Shown here one piece after another: positions 52,957 to 62,998 of a stretch of DNA of 64,000 nucleotides. The notes under the pieces are model-generated. The model had not been told where the DNA came from. It saw only the letters and a list, made by a program, of their open reading frames with translations, and searched no databases. The stretch's first letter is position 1. Each line of letters starts with the position of its first letter. Origin of the DNA: Alcaligenes parafaecalis (GTDB taxonomy: Bacteria; Pseudomonadota; Gammaproteobacteria; Burkholderiales; Burkholderiaceae_B); NCBI RefSeq assembly GCF_026344135.1, contig NZ_JAPKNA010000002.1:682001-746000 (forward strand), given 5' to 3'. Position numbers and translations under genes: made by a program.

Positions 52957-53214
52957 TCAGGTCGTGGGCTCGGATTGCAGCCGGTGATAGCGGGCCAGCA
53001 AGGTTTCCTGGCTCTCCTGGTGCTGAGGGTGAATCTCGATACATTCAACCGGGCACACCACGACGCACTGTGGCTCATCAAAGTGGCCAACGCATTCTGT
53101 ACACAGGTTGGGATTGATCTCGTAGATCTCCTCACCCATGTAAATAGCCAGGTTAGGGCACTGCGGCTCACAAACGTCGCAGTTAATACATTCTTCTGTA
53201 ATGTGCAGTGCCAT
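52957..53214 (-). CDS. YfhL-type 2[4Fe-4S] ferredoxin
   Basis: An 85-residue ferredoxin. The first cluster motif is CINCDVCEPQCP; the second is CTECVGHFDEPQCVVVCP, with the six-residue insertion between the second and third cysteines that marks the YfhL/Allochromatium type. It is a low-potential electron carrier with no obvious partner here. It lies 85 bases downstream of coaD on the same strand. Confidence 0.93.
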   Translation of the reverse strand: MALHITEECINCDVCEPQCPNLAIYMGEEIYEINPNLCTECVGHFDEPQCVVVCPVECIEIHPQHQESQETLLARYHRLQSEPTT

Positions 53215-53299
53215 AGCGCAGTGTCCTGATAAGCGTGGTCTTGGAATTTGACCAGTCGGTCACCTTACAGTGTAGTACGGACCGCTACGCAGGGCGAGT

Positions 53300-53806
53300 T
53301 CAGGTGGTTGAAACCGCTTGTTGCTTGCGTTCTTTGGCCTTGGTTTGTAGCCAGCGCTCCACGGACGGGAAGACAAATTTGCCTACATCGCCACCCAGAA
53401 TGGCAATCTCGCGCACGATGGTGCCGGAGATGAACTGGTACTGGTCCGAAGGAGTCATGAACATGGTCTCGACTTCAGGCAGCAGGTGGCGGTTCATGCC
53501 AGCCATTTGGAATTCATATTCAAAATCAGACACGGCGCGCAGGCCACGTACGATAACGCGACCATTTTGTTCGCGTACAAAGTCCTTGAGCAGGCCGGAA
53601 AAGCTTTTTACTTCCACGTTGGGATAGTGGCTGAGCACTTCGGAAGCGATCTCAACACGCTCTTCAACCGTGAAGAAAGGGCGCTTGTTCTGGCTGGAGG
53701 CCACACCGACCACAACGTGATCGAAAAGGTTGGCGGCTCTCCGGACCAGGTCTTCATGGCCTCGGGTCAGGGGGTCGAAGGTGCCGGGGTAAACAGCAGT
53801 GATCAT
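53300..53806 (-). CDS. coaD: Phosphopantetheine adenylyltransferase
   Basis: A 168-residue nucleotidyltransferase catalysing the penultimate step of coenzyme A synthesis. The T/HxGH region YPGTFDPLTRGHEDLV and the C-terminal FISGTIVREIA are visible. The ATG at 53806 is used: MITAVYPGTFDP is the standard CoaD start, and the eight residues upstream are out of family. It is 20 bases from rsmD, a common pairing. Confidence 0.96.
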   Translation of the reverse strand: MITAVYPGTFDPLTRGHEDLVRRAANLFDHVVVGVASSQNKRPFFTVEERVEIASEVLSHYPNVEVKSFSGLLKDFVREQNGRVIVRGLRAVSDFEYEFQMAGMNRHLLPEVETMFMTPSDQYQFISGTIVREIAILGGDVGKFVFPSVERWLQTKAKERKQQAVSTT

Positions 53807-53826
53807 GGTGCATCCGCGTAAATGGT

Positions 53827-54456
53827 TCAAGTTGGCAGGTCGGAGTCCGGGGGGAGCGGCGCAGGCGTCCCGGAAAATTCGGCATTATTGACTGTTTTTT
53901 GCATCGCAGCAAATCGCAACAAATGATAATGTACCTGCCCTGCCTTATCCTGTCGTAGTATCCCGTATTGATCTGGGGCTTGTATAGGGGTTTCGGACTC
54001 AATGTAAACCAGTGCGTCCGGTGCCAGCACATTGGGCAGCAAGGGCCAGATACGTTCCATCCAGTCGCGCGCAAAAGGCGGGTCTATGAAGACCAGATCG
54101 TAGCGCATCTGGCTGCGCTCCAGAATATGGAGGGCGTCACCTGCATGGATACGGACGTGTTCGGCTTTAAGCTTGGTGCGCAGGGCGCGCAAATTGGCAA
54201 CAGCGGGAGCGTGACGCTCCACCATTTGTACAAAGGCCACACCGCGCGAGGCTGCTTCAAAACCCAGAGCGCCACTGCCCGCAAACAGGTCCAGTACGTT
54301 TTTATCGCTGAACTGTGCGCCCCAGAAGTGGTTAAGCCAGTTAAACAGGGTTTCACGCACACGATCCGGGGTAGGCCGCAGGCCGGGTGCATCGACAACT
54401 GAAATCGGTGTGCGGCGGTAATCACCACCTACAATACGGACAGCATGTTTTCTCAT
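53827..54456 (-). CDS. rsmD: 16S rRNA (guanine966-N2)-methyltransferase
   Basis: A 209-residue SAM-dependent methyltransferase that modifies G966 of 16S rRNA. The SAM-binding motif is VLDLFAGSGALGFEA and the catalytic motif is DPPF. The opening RIVGGDYRRTPISVV and RPTPDRVRETLFNWL are typical of RsmD. It is transcribed with coaD and divergent from ftsY, an arrangement seen in many proteobacteria. Confidence 0.95.
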   Translation of the reverse strand: MRKHAVRIVGGDYRRTPISVVDAPGLRPTPDRVRETLFNWLNHFWGAQFSDKNVLDLFAGSGALGFEAASRGVAFVQMVERHAPAVANLRALRTKLKAEHVRIHAGDALHILERSQMRYDLVFIDPPFARDWMERIWPLLPNVLAPDALVYIESETPIQAPDQYGILRQDKAGQVHYHLLRFAAMQKTVNNAEFSGTPAPLPPDSDLPT

Positions 54457-54511
54457 TCGCGCTTTGATCGGATAATGTGGTCATTCAACAGAATTTTCTA
54501 GTGTAAATCGT

Positions 54512-56047
<1,536 letters not shown>

Positions 56048-56063
56048 GGCCAAGATTGTCTAT

Positions 56064-56105
56064 AAAAAAACCGGCGATGCCACTGAAGGTATCGCCGGTT
56101 TTTTG
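56064..56105 (+). terminator. Rho-independent terminator after ftsY
   Basis: AACCGGCGAT and ATCGCCGGTT form a 10-base-pair stem with a 12-base loop, preceded by an A-run and followed by T-rich sequence. Confidence 0.93.
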
Positions 56106-56210
56106 TTTTTTTTGACCGCCGGACAGCCCTAAGGCTCGGCGCCCCCGGTGAAAAGCGTCCCTTTAGGGGGGGGCAACAAGCCTTGGGCGTAGCTTGGGGA
56201 TCCTTACCGT

Positions 56211-57740
56211 TTAGCGCCGCAGCAACTCGGTTTGCGGTTGATGTTGATCCAAGGCATTGAGCGCATGTTGTGCATGGGCAGCACGGCCGTGGCGGGCATG
56301 GGTCAGCCAGTCGCGTGCAAACTGCGCTTGCTCAGGGTTGGCGGCATGTTGGGCGTACCAGTCCAGTGCTACATCAACATCAGTAACGGCGCCAATCAAG
56401 GCCTGACACTCTCGCAATACCCGGTGCAGTCCTTGTTTATCAGCGGCGCTGGGCAAAAACTCCAGGCAGTAACGCAGGCTTTTGATGCGATTGCGCAGCC
56501 GGTGCTGCTTGTCCTGGCTGATCTGTGCGAAGCGCTGGCTGCGCAGTTGAATGGTCTGGAACCAACGGCTGATGCGTGCTTCAACCAGATGCTCGGCTTG
56601 TGGTGCACTTTGCAGCTCCAGCGTGGGACCACAAATCAGGCTTTGCAGATTACTTAATAGCAAAGACTGAAACTCGGCGGCGCTGGCCAGTTGGACCGGG
56701 TCATGCTCAAGATGCGCAGGTGCGGGCTCCGGCGCCGGGCCGGGCATGCCCGCTTGCAACAGCAAGGGGGTGATCTCCAGATGCACCAGATCCTGATCGC
56801 GCGCCTGACCAAACAGACCAAAATAATGCGTCAGACGAGTATTGGCATAGCCTTCGCTAGCTGACAGCCACATTTTGAACAGCTTGCGGCAGGAACGCAG
56901 ACGGCGTAGACCCACGCGCATCAAGGCCAGATAGTCTGCCTGACGGGAGGAGTCCGGGCGTATGCCATCCACCCCCGCCAGCAGGGCGGCATTGCGGATC
57001 ACTTGCTCCAGGCTCATGGTCGCGCTCAAGCTGTAAAACTGCTCCAGATCTTCGGTATCAACAAAATGCGGTTTGGGCAGATCGTAGGCTTTGCGCGTCA
57101 AGGCGGCCGCCACTTGCTCGGGCGACAGGTCCAGGCTCTCGGATTTGGCCCGGCGGCGATCTGCCAGACTGGCCAGTGCATCGCCTCGTTCGGATTTGCT
57201 GCGCATCTCCAGAATCAAGCCATGCTTGTACAGCCAGCGTTGGCCGACCTCAAACATGGTCAGGCTCTCACCGCTGATCAGCTCAATTTCCAGCTCGTTA
57301 ACTAGTAGCTTCAAGCCATTGGATTCGATGTGACCTACATCGTAGGCCAGCTCCAGCTCCGATTGGCCTTGCTTGATCAGCGCTAGTTCGCGCTGTATTC
57401 GGGTCTGGTAACGGGCCTGGATCTGTTGAGCATAAGGGGCCAGCGCAGCGTAGGCGGCCGTGCCTTGATACAGGTCCAGATCCAGTTCCGGGCCAGGCCG
57501 GGAGTGATTGATTTCAATTCGGGACAGAGTATCAGGACCGGGCAGTTTGACGGTCTGCACCCATTGCTCGCCTTCCTTGCGCAAACGCAGGGCGATACTG
57601 GTCCGCGCCAGATCGCGTTCGGGCGTATCAAAGTAGATGGCGTTTAAGGTAATGCTACCCGTGCGTACAACGTCAAAAGCGGTCAACAAACCGGGACGGG
57701 CACTCTCGGGCACAAAAAATTTCAGCTCTTGTTCTAGCAC
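56211..57740 (-). CDS. CYTH-CHAD domain protein (probable inorganic triphosphatase)
   Basis: A 509-residue protein. The N-terminal CYTH domain starts with EQELKF, the ExExK motif of triphosphate tunnel enzymes, and continues with AIYFDTPERDLARTSIALRLR and QTVKLPG. The C-terminal CHAD domain (about 235-500) is helical and His-rich, with RVGLRRLRSCRKLFKMW and RNRIKSLRYCLEFL. Homologues hydrolyse inorganic triphosphate; CHAD domains associate with polyphosphate. The start is GTG at 57740, with no better upstream codon seen. It is monocistronic. Confidence 0.92.
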   Translation of the reverse strand: MLEQELKFFVPESARPGLLTAFDVVRTGSITLNAIYFDTPERDLARTSIALRLRKEGEQWVQTVKLPGPDTLSRIEINHSRPGPELDLDLYQGTAAYAALAPYAQQIQARYQTRIQRELALIKQGQSELELAYDVGHIESNGLKLLVNELEIELISGESLTMFEVGQRWLYKHGLILEMRSKSERGDALASLADRRRAKSESLDLSPEQVAAALTRKAYDLPKPHFVDTEDLEQFYSLSATMSLEQVIRNAALLAGVDGIRPDSSRQADYLALMRVGLRRLRSCRKLFKMWLSASEGYANTRLTHYFGLFGQARDQDLVHLEITPLLLQAGMPGPAPEPAPAHLEHDPVQLASAAEFQSLLLSNLQSLICGPTLELQSAPQAEHLVEARISRWFQTIQLRSQRFAQISQDKQHRLRNRIKSLRYCLEFLPSAADKQGLHRVLRECQALIGAVTDVDVALDWYAQHAANPEQAQFARDWLTHARHGRAAHAQHALNALDQHQPQTELLRR

Positions 57741-57859
57741 AGCATCGCACTCGAGATGTCGCCCACAACAGGTGGGCGGATAAAACGATTATTTTGCATG
57801 TAAACCGGCCAAACTTGAAGTGGTCACACCCCTGGAAATGTGTGTAGTCATGTCAAGTT

Positions 57860-58687
57860 TTATAAAGGGGGGGTGCCCAGCGGCTCGCGCCAGCCCAACT
57901 GATGTGAAATGCTGTTGGCGCACTGTCGCAACTGCGCCAGGATAGGGCTGTCGATACTGGCATCAAACAGGGTGCTGGGGCCCAGGCTGGTCAGGGCCAG
58001 CACAATCTGTCCGGAATGATCAAACACAGGCACGGACAAAGCATCGATGCCGGGCAGGGGATTACCCAGTGCCTGAGCCACGCCTTGCTCGCGGATTTTC
58101 TCCAGCATGGCCGCCAGTTCTTTAGGGCTGGGGCGCAAGGGGCTGATACTGGTGACCACAGCGCTGTCGCCCGCTTCACGCTCAATATAGTGGCGAGCGA
58201 CTTCCGGCGGCAGCCAGGCGGCAAAGACGTGGCCGGTGGCCGTATGCAACATGGACATCACCGTGCCGCAGCGCATATTGACGTGGACCGGGTAGCTGGC
58301 CTCGCTGATATGCACCATCGTGGGGCCATGTGACCCCAACACGGCCAAACCCAGGGTATGCCCAATGCGTGAGGCCCAGGACTGTACCAGTGGCAGGGCA
58401 ATCTTGACCGGGTTCTGACTTTGCAGGCTGACCAGGCCCATCTGCAAGGCAAAGGGCCCCAGTTCGTACAAACCGGTAGCGGGCGCCTGTTGTACCAGTC
58501 CTACATTGGTAAAGCTGACCAGGTAGGGGTGGGCTTTGGCTGAGCTCATGCCCGCCTGGGTCGCCAGATCGCGCAACATCATGGGCTGGCCGCTGTCTAC
58601 CAGTACCTTCAACAGGCCAAAACCCGTTTCAATGGATTGGATACGGCGACGTTTTTCGTCCAGCGCAGGCAAAATGGGTTCGGTCAT
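57860..58687 (-). CDS. IclR family transcriptional regulator
   Basis: A 275-residue regulator with an N-terminal winged helix (about residues 12-75; MLRDLATQAGMSSAKAHPYLVSFTNVGLV) and a C-terminal IclR effector domain with PVFDHSGQIVLALTSLG. IclR proteins usually control small aromatic or organic acid pathways next to them, but the only neighbour here is the riboflavin gene 115 bases away on the other strand. No target is evident. Confidence 0.92.
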   Translation of the reverse strand: MTEPILPALDEKRRRIQSIETGFGLLKVLVDSGQPMMLRDLATQAGMSSAKAHPYLVSFTNVGLVQQAPATGLYELGPFALQMGLVSLQSQNPVKIALPLVQSWASRIGHTLGLAVLGSHGPTMVHISEASYPVHVNMRCGTVMSMLHTATGHVFAAWLPPEVARHYIEREAGDSAVVTSISPLRPSPKELAAMLEKIREQGVAQALGNPLPGIDALSVPVFDHSGQIVLALTSLGPSTLFDASIDSPILAQLRQCANSISHQLGWREPLGTPPL

Positions 58688-58802
58688 AGGGGCTTGGGGC
58701 GGTTTGGCACGGTCTTCAAGTGTACCGACTAATGAAGCTGCCCGCCGGGGCCTGGGTGTCGTAAAATGGTCTTAATTATTATCTGTCTGAGCAAAGAGCA
58801 CG

Positions 58803-59969
58803 ATGAATCAAGAAATTCAGTCCGACGCTGGTCAACTGGGCGCCAGTCCAATCGCTCCCGTTCCAGAGATTGTTGAAGAGCTGCGCGCAGGGCGCATGGT
58901 TATTCTGGTTGACGAAGAGGACCGCGAAAACGAAGGCGACCTGGTCATGGCCGCTGAATTCGTGAATGCCGAAGCGATCAACTTCATGGTGACACATGGT
59001 CGTGGTCTGGTTTGCCTGACCCTGACCGAAGAGCGTTGCCGCCAACTGGACCTGCCTTTGATGGCTACCCGCAACGGTACGCGCTTTGGCACCAACTTCA
59101 CGGTGTCGATTGAAGCGGCTGAAGGCGTGGAAACCGGTATTTCCGCTGCTGACCGTGCCCGCACCGTGCAAGCGGCGGTTGCGCGCGATGCGCGTCCGAT
59201 TGATCTGGTTCAACCTGGTCACATTTTCCCGCTGAAAGCGGCCAAAGGTGGCGTGCTGGTACGTGCCGGTCACACCGAAGCTGGTTGCGATCTGACTGCG
59301 ATGGCAGGCTTGACTCCGGCCGCCGTCATTTGCGAAGTGCTGAATCCCGATGGCTCCATGGCCCGTTTGCCCGATTTGCTGGTGTTTGCCCGCGAACACG
59401 GCATCAAGGTGGGCACCATTGCGGATCTGATTCAGTACCGCAGCGAACATGAATCCATGATCGAGCGTCTGCACAAGAAACCCGTCAAGACTCCTTACGG
59501 CGAATTCGAGTGCCATGCTTACCGCGACTTGTCTTCCGGCGGTTTGCATCTGGCACTGGTCCACGGCCAAATCAGCCCTGATGTTGAAACGCTGGTGCGT
59601 GTGCACGAACCCACCACGGTTCTGGACGTCCTGGTTGAAGATAGCGTCGGCCATAGCTGGACCCTGCCGACGGCACTGCGCACTGTCGCCAAATCCGACA
59701 GCGGCGTCGTGTTGCTGATGAACTGCCAGAACTCTGAAGAAGAGAGTTTCGAGCAGATTCACGCCTGGAGCGAGGACAGCCCGGCACAGACTCCACGCGG
59801 TCGTCCCAGCCGCAATGATTTGCGCACTTATGGAATTGGTGCACAGATTTTGCGTGACCTCAATGTTGGCAAAGCCCGTTTGATGTCGCGACCACGTAAA
59901 ATGCCAAGCATGGCCGGGTTTGCATTGACCGTGACGGGTTACCATAGCGAACCAGATTCTCAATCCTAA
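58803..59969 (+). CDS. ribB: 3,4-dihydroxy-2-butanone 4-phosphate synthase with degenerate GTP cyclohydrolase II domain
   Basis: A 388-residue protein. The N-terminal domain (about residues 20-220) is an intact RibB, with DEEDRENEGDLVMAA and RAGHTEAGCDLTAMA active-site segments; it makes the four-carbon precursor of riboflavin from ribulose 5-phosphate. The C-terminal part has the length of GTP cyclohydrolase II but lacks its zinc cysteines and the GD-x-GS-x-RCDC region, keeping only the distal LRTYGIGAQILRDL-like portion. A separate ribA must exist elsewhere. No FMN riboswitch is seen in the 115-base leader. It is 14 bases from ribH. Confidence 0.93.
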   Translation: MNQEIQSDAGQLGASPIAPVPEIVEELRAGRMVILVDEEDRENEGDLVMAAEFVNAEAINFMVTHGRGLVCLTLTEERCRQLDLPLMATRNGTRFGTNFTVSIEAAEGVETGISAADRARTVQAAVARDARPIDLVQPGHIFPLKAAKGGVLVRAGHTEAGCDLTAMAGLTPAAVICEVLNPDGSMARLPDLLVFAREHGIKVGTIADLIQYRSEHESMIERLHKKPVKTPYGEFECHAYRDLSSGGLHLALVHGQISPDVETLVRVHEPTTVLDVLVEDSVGHSWTLPTALRTVAKSDSGVVLLMNCQNSEEESFEQIHAWSEDSPAQTPRGRPSRNDLRTYGIGAQILRDLNVGKARLMSRPRKMPSMAGFALTVTGYHSEPDSQS

Positions 59970-59983
59970 GCGGAGCTTCCAAC

Positions 59984-60502
59984 ATGAATCCTTACATTGT
60001 TACCCCTGACCTGAACGGGGAAGGTCTGCACATTGGTATTGTGCGTGCACGTTTCAACGAATCCATCGGCCTGACCGAACTGGAAGCTTGCTTGAAAGAG
60101 CTGGAAGCCTTGGGTGTGGACGAGCGTGATGTGACGGTTCTGTCCGTTCCTGGCGCGCTGGAATTGGGTATTACTCTGGGCCAAATGGCCGAAACAGGCG
60201 AATTCGATGCTCTGATCGCACTGGGTGCCGTCATCCGTGGCGATACCTACCACTTTGAAGTGGTCAGCAACGAAAGCGCTTCGGCTATTACACAAGTCTC
60301 CCTGGCTACCGGCATTCCGGTTGCTAACGGTGTACTGACCACCAACACAGATGAACAGGCTGAAATTCGTGCCGCTGAAAAAGGTCGCGATTGCGCCCGT
60401 ACAGCGGTCGAGCTGGGCAATCTTATCGCCGTCCTCGAACCCGAGCTGGACGACGATGAGGACGAAGATTACGAGGACGAAGATCTTGACGACGACAAAT
60501 AA
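59984..60502 (+). CDS. ribH: 6,7-dimethyl-8-ribityllumazine synthase
   Basis: A 172-residue enzyme that condenses the ribB product with the pyrimidine intermediate to form lumazine. Typical segments are GIVRARFNESI, VPGALELGITLGQMA, GAVIRGDTYHFEVVSNE and PVANGVLTTNT. The C terminus ends in an unusually acidic tail (mostly Asp/Glu over the last 22 residues). GCGGAG precedes the ATG. The tail overlaps the start of nusB. Confidence 0.95.
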   Translation: MNPYIVTPDLNGEGLHIGIVRARFNESIGLTELEACLKELEALGVDERDVTVLSVPGALELGITLGQMAETGEFDALIALGAVIRGDTYHFEVVSNESASAITQVSLATGIPVANGVLTTNTDEQAEIRAAEKGRDCARTAVELGNLIAVLEPELDDDEDEDYEDEDLDDDK

Positions 60503-60971
60503 AGTCCCGGCCAGCAAGGCCAACGGACGATCCGCGCGCCGCCGCTCGCGCGAATTTGCCCTGCAGGGCATCTACTCCTGGCTTTTGCGAGGGGCAGATG
60601 GCCTGCAGGAAGCCACCTCCATCGACGCCCATATCCGGGGCGACGAGGAGTTTGGCGAAGCTGATGCAGCCTGGTTCAAAACCTTGCTGTTCGGCGTAAT
60701 GCGCGAAGCCCCAGTGCTGCGCGAACGCTTTTTGCCTTATGTTGACCGCCCTTTGGAAGAGCTCTCTCCCATCGAGCACGGCATCTTGCTGATTGGCAGC
60801 TACGAACTGGTGCATCACGTAGAAGTGCCATACCGCGTTGCCATTAACGAAGCAGTCGAACTGGCCAAATCCTTTGGCGGTACCGACGGCTTTAAATTCG
60901 TTAACGGCGTACTGGACAAGCTGGCTGCCGACGTACGCGCTCCTGAAGTTGCCAAGCAGGCCCGCCGCTAA
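60486..60971 (+). CDS. nusB: Transcription antitermination factor NusB
   Basis: A 161-residue RNA-binding factor for rRNA antitermination. It has ARRRSREFALQGIYSWLL near the start and GILLIGSYELVHHVEVPYRVAINEAVELAK with GTDGFKFVNGVLDKLA at the end. The start is uncertain: TTG at 60486 inside the end of ribH has GAGGA nine bases upstream and gives the usual length, while ATG at 60456 would add ten basic residues. Confidence 0.92.
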   Translation: MTTTNKVPASKANGRSARRRSREFALQGIYSWLLRGADGLQEATSIDAHIRGDEEFGEADAAWFKTLLFGVMREAPVLRERFLPYVDRPLEELSPIEHGILLIGSYELVHHVEVPYRVAINEAVELAKSFGGTDGFKFVNGVLDKLAADVRAPEVAKQARR

Positions 60972-60984
60972 AACGGGGCGTGCC

Positions 60985-61947
60985 GTGCTGAACGAGTTCG
61001 GTCTTATCCAGCAGTATTTCAATCGCCCCGCTCCCGAAGGATATTTGGGAGTGGGTGACGATTGCGCACTTTTCACCCCGAAGCCGGGCTGGCAACTGGC
61101 CAGCAGCGTCGATCTTCTGATCGAGGGGCAGCATTTCTTTCCTGACGTTGATCCCTTTCTGCTCGGGCATAAAGCACTGGCCGTGAATTTGTCGGACCTG
61201 GGTGCGATGGGGGCCAAACCACGAGCTTGCCTCCTGGGCTTGTCCATGCCTGAAGTCCGACCCGAATGGCTGGAAGCGTTCTCAAATGGCTTGTTCCAAC
61301 TGGCTGATCAGGCGCAATGCCCCTTGATCGGTGGAGACACCACGCGCAGCAAGCAGGGCGTGGTCATCAGTATTACCGTTCTGGGTGAAGTCCCGGCAGG
61401 GCAAGCTTTGCAACGCAGTGCCGCCCAAGCTGGTGACGATATCTGGTTGACGGGCACATTGGGAGCAGCAGATATTGCCTTGCGCCTCCTGCAAGGCCGT
61501 CTTCGCGCTGATCCGCAGCGGCTGGCTGCCAGCCGTGGTGCTCTGGAGCAACCCTGGCCTCCGTATCGTCTGGGCCATGCCCTGGCCGGTTTGGCCCATG
61601 CGGCCATTGATGTCTCTGACGGCCTGGTTCAAGATCTGGGCCATATCGCCAAAGCCAGTCAATGCGCAGCCCATCTGGATTGGGATGCTTTGCCGCTGGA
61701 CCCATCCCTGCAAGATTTGCCTGCCGAGCTGCAACGTGAAGCAGTCCTGGTCGGTGGTGATGTTTTTCAACTGTGTTTTACAGGTGCTCCCCAACAACGG
61801 GAGTCCATCATGGCGCTGGCCCAGCGCGAAGGCGTTCAGCTAAGCCGTATTGGCTCCATGCACGCTGGCAACGGGGTTCATGTGCGTGATCAACAGGGTC
61901 TGCATCCTGCCCCTGCCCAGGGCGGTTTCGACCATTTTGGTGGCTGA
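60985..61947 (+). CDS. thiL: Thiamine-monophosphate kinase
   Basis: A 320-residue kinase making thiamine diphosphate. It opens with NEFGLIQQYF and has the metal-binding GVGDDCAL, SVDLLIEGQHF, LSDLGAMGAKP and GGDTTRS motifs, then DVSDGLVQDL. The start is GTG at 60985, which places LNEFGLI at the N terminus as usual; upstream codons overlap nusB. It sits between nusB and pgpA, the conserved betaproteobacterial order. Confidence 0.94.
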   Translation: MLNEFGLIQQYFNRPAPEGYLGVGDDCALFTPKPGWQLASSVDLLIEGQHFFPDVDPFLLGHKALAVNLSDLGAMGAKPRACLLGLSMPEVRPEWLEAFSNGLFQLADQAQCPLIGGDTTRSKQGVVISITVLGEVPAGQALQRSAAQAGDDIWLTGTLGAADIALRLLQGRLRADPQRLAASRGALEQPWPPYRLGHALAGLAHAAIDVSDGLVQDLGHIAKASQCAAHLDWDALPLDPSLQDLPAELQREAVLVGGDVFQLCFTGAPQQRESIMALAQREGVQLSRIGSMHAGNGVHVRDQQGLHPAPAQGGFDHFGG

Positions 61948-61956
61948 GTCTGTGTC

Positions 61957-62478
61957 ATGAGCACATTTCCTGATCCTTCCTTGAATCCTATTCAGCGTCC
62001 TACCCTGGATTGGGTGGTTAAAAAGCCCTGGCGTCTGATCGCCTTCGGTGGCGGTACGGGCGTATTGCGTCCGGGGCCGGGAACCTGGGGTACGGTTCTG
62101 GCCTGGGTTTTGTGGGTCTTGGGTTTGCATGTACTGACCGACATGCAAATGGCGATCTTCCTGCCCGTCACTTTTTTCATTGGCTGCTGGGCGTGCCACC
62201 GCACCGGGTACGATCTGGGCGTGTCCGATCACAGCGGCATGAACTGGGATGAGATGGTCGCCTTCTGGCTGGTGCTGTGGTTGATTCCGCAAACCTGGCT
62301 GGCACAGGGCATCGCATTCGTGTTATTTCGTTTCTTTGATATTCTCAAACCTGCGCCGATCCGCTATTTTGATCGTCATCTGCATAACGGTTTTGGCGTT
62401 ATGTGGGACGATCTTCTGGCCGCAGGCTATACCTTGTTGCTGATGGCTGTCTTGGTACGTTTTGGAGTCTTCTCATGA
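61957..62478 (+). CDS. pgpA: Phosphatidylglycerophosphatase A
   Basis: A 173-residue inner-membrane phosphatase that forms phosphatidylglycerol. Signature segments are GTGVLRPGPGTWGTV near the start, NWDEMVAFWLVL with acidic metal residues, and RFFDILKPAPIRYFDR. About four hydrophobic segments are visible. The ATG at 61957 is nine bases after thiL, and the stop overlaps cinA in ATGA form. Confidence 0.95.
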   Translation: MSTFPDPSLNPIQRPTLDWVVKKPWRLIAFGGGTGVLRPGPGTWGTVLAWVLWVLGLHVLTDMQMAIFLPVTFFIGCWACHRTGYDLGVSDHSGMNWDEMVAFWLVLWLIPQTWLAQGIAFVLFRFFDILKPAPIRYFDRHLHNGFGVMWDDLLAAGYTLLLMAVLVRFGVFS

Positions 62479-62981
62479 GCGAATACGAGCACGGCAATGC
62501 CGCCCTGGAATTAGGACGAGCCCTTAAAGATCGAGGCTGGATGGTCGCCTGCGCCGAATCATGTACGGGTGGCCTTCTGGCTGCTTCCCTGACGGATTTG
62601 CCCGGTTCCAGTGCCTGGTTTGAGCGCGGTTTTGTCACCTATAGCAATAAGGCCAAGGTGCAGGAGCTGGGCGTGAACCAGGACACCCTGGACCGTTTTG
62701 GTGCGGTCAGTGAAGAAACCGCGATGGAAATGGCGGCAGGGGCGCTGGAAGCCACAGCCGATGCAGAACTGGCTATTTCCACCACGGGGATTGCTGGCCC
62801 TGATGGCGCCACACCGGGCAAGCCGGTTGGCTTGGTGTGCTTCGGTTTTGCGCAACGCCGGGGCGATGGCATTGTGACCCGCGCAGCCGCCCGTATTTTT
62901 AACGGGGATCGTGCTGAAATTCGTCAGCAAGCCGTGGAATACGCCTTGAGCAGCGCACTGACCATGCTCAATCCTGCCTGA
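62475..62981 (+). CDS. pncC: CinA-family nicotinamide-nucleotide amidohydrolase (PncC)
   Basis: A 168-residue single-domain CinA protein. It shows CAESCTGGLLAASLTDLPGSS, GFVTYSNKAKVQELGV and STTGIAGPDGATPGKPVGLV, the PncC active-site pattern that deamidates NMN in NAD recycling. The N-terminal molybdopterin-binding-like domain of long CinA is absent, as is normal for this short form. It ends the riboflavin-thiamine-lipid gene run. Confidence 0.92.
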   Translation: MSEYEHGNAALELGRALKDRGWMVACAESCTGGLLAASLTDLPGSSAWFERGFVTYSNKAKVQELGVNQDTLDRFGAVSEETAMEMAAGALEATADAELAISTTGIAGPDGATPGKPVGLVCFGFAQRRGDGIVTRAAARIFNGDRAEIRQQAVEYALSSALTMLNPA

Positions 62982-62998
62982 TCGCCAGATCGCCCACC

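Noticed and set aside
58688..58802. Possible FMN riboswitch before ribB
   Set aside because: The 115-base leader is short and lacks the conserved RFN core sequences.
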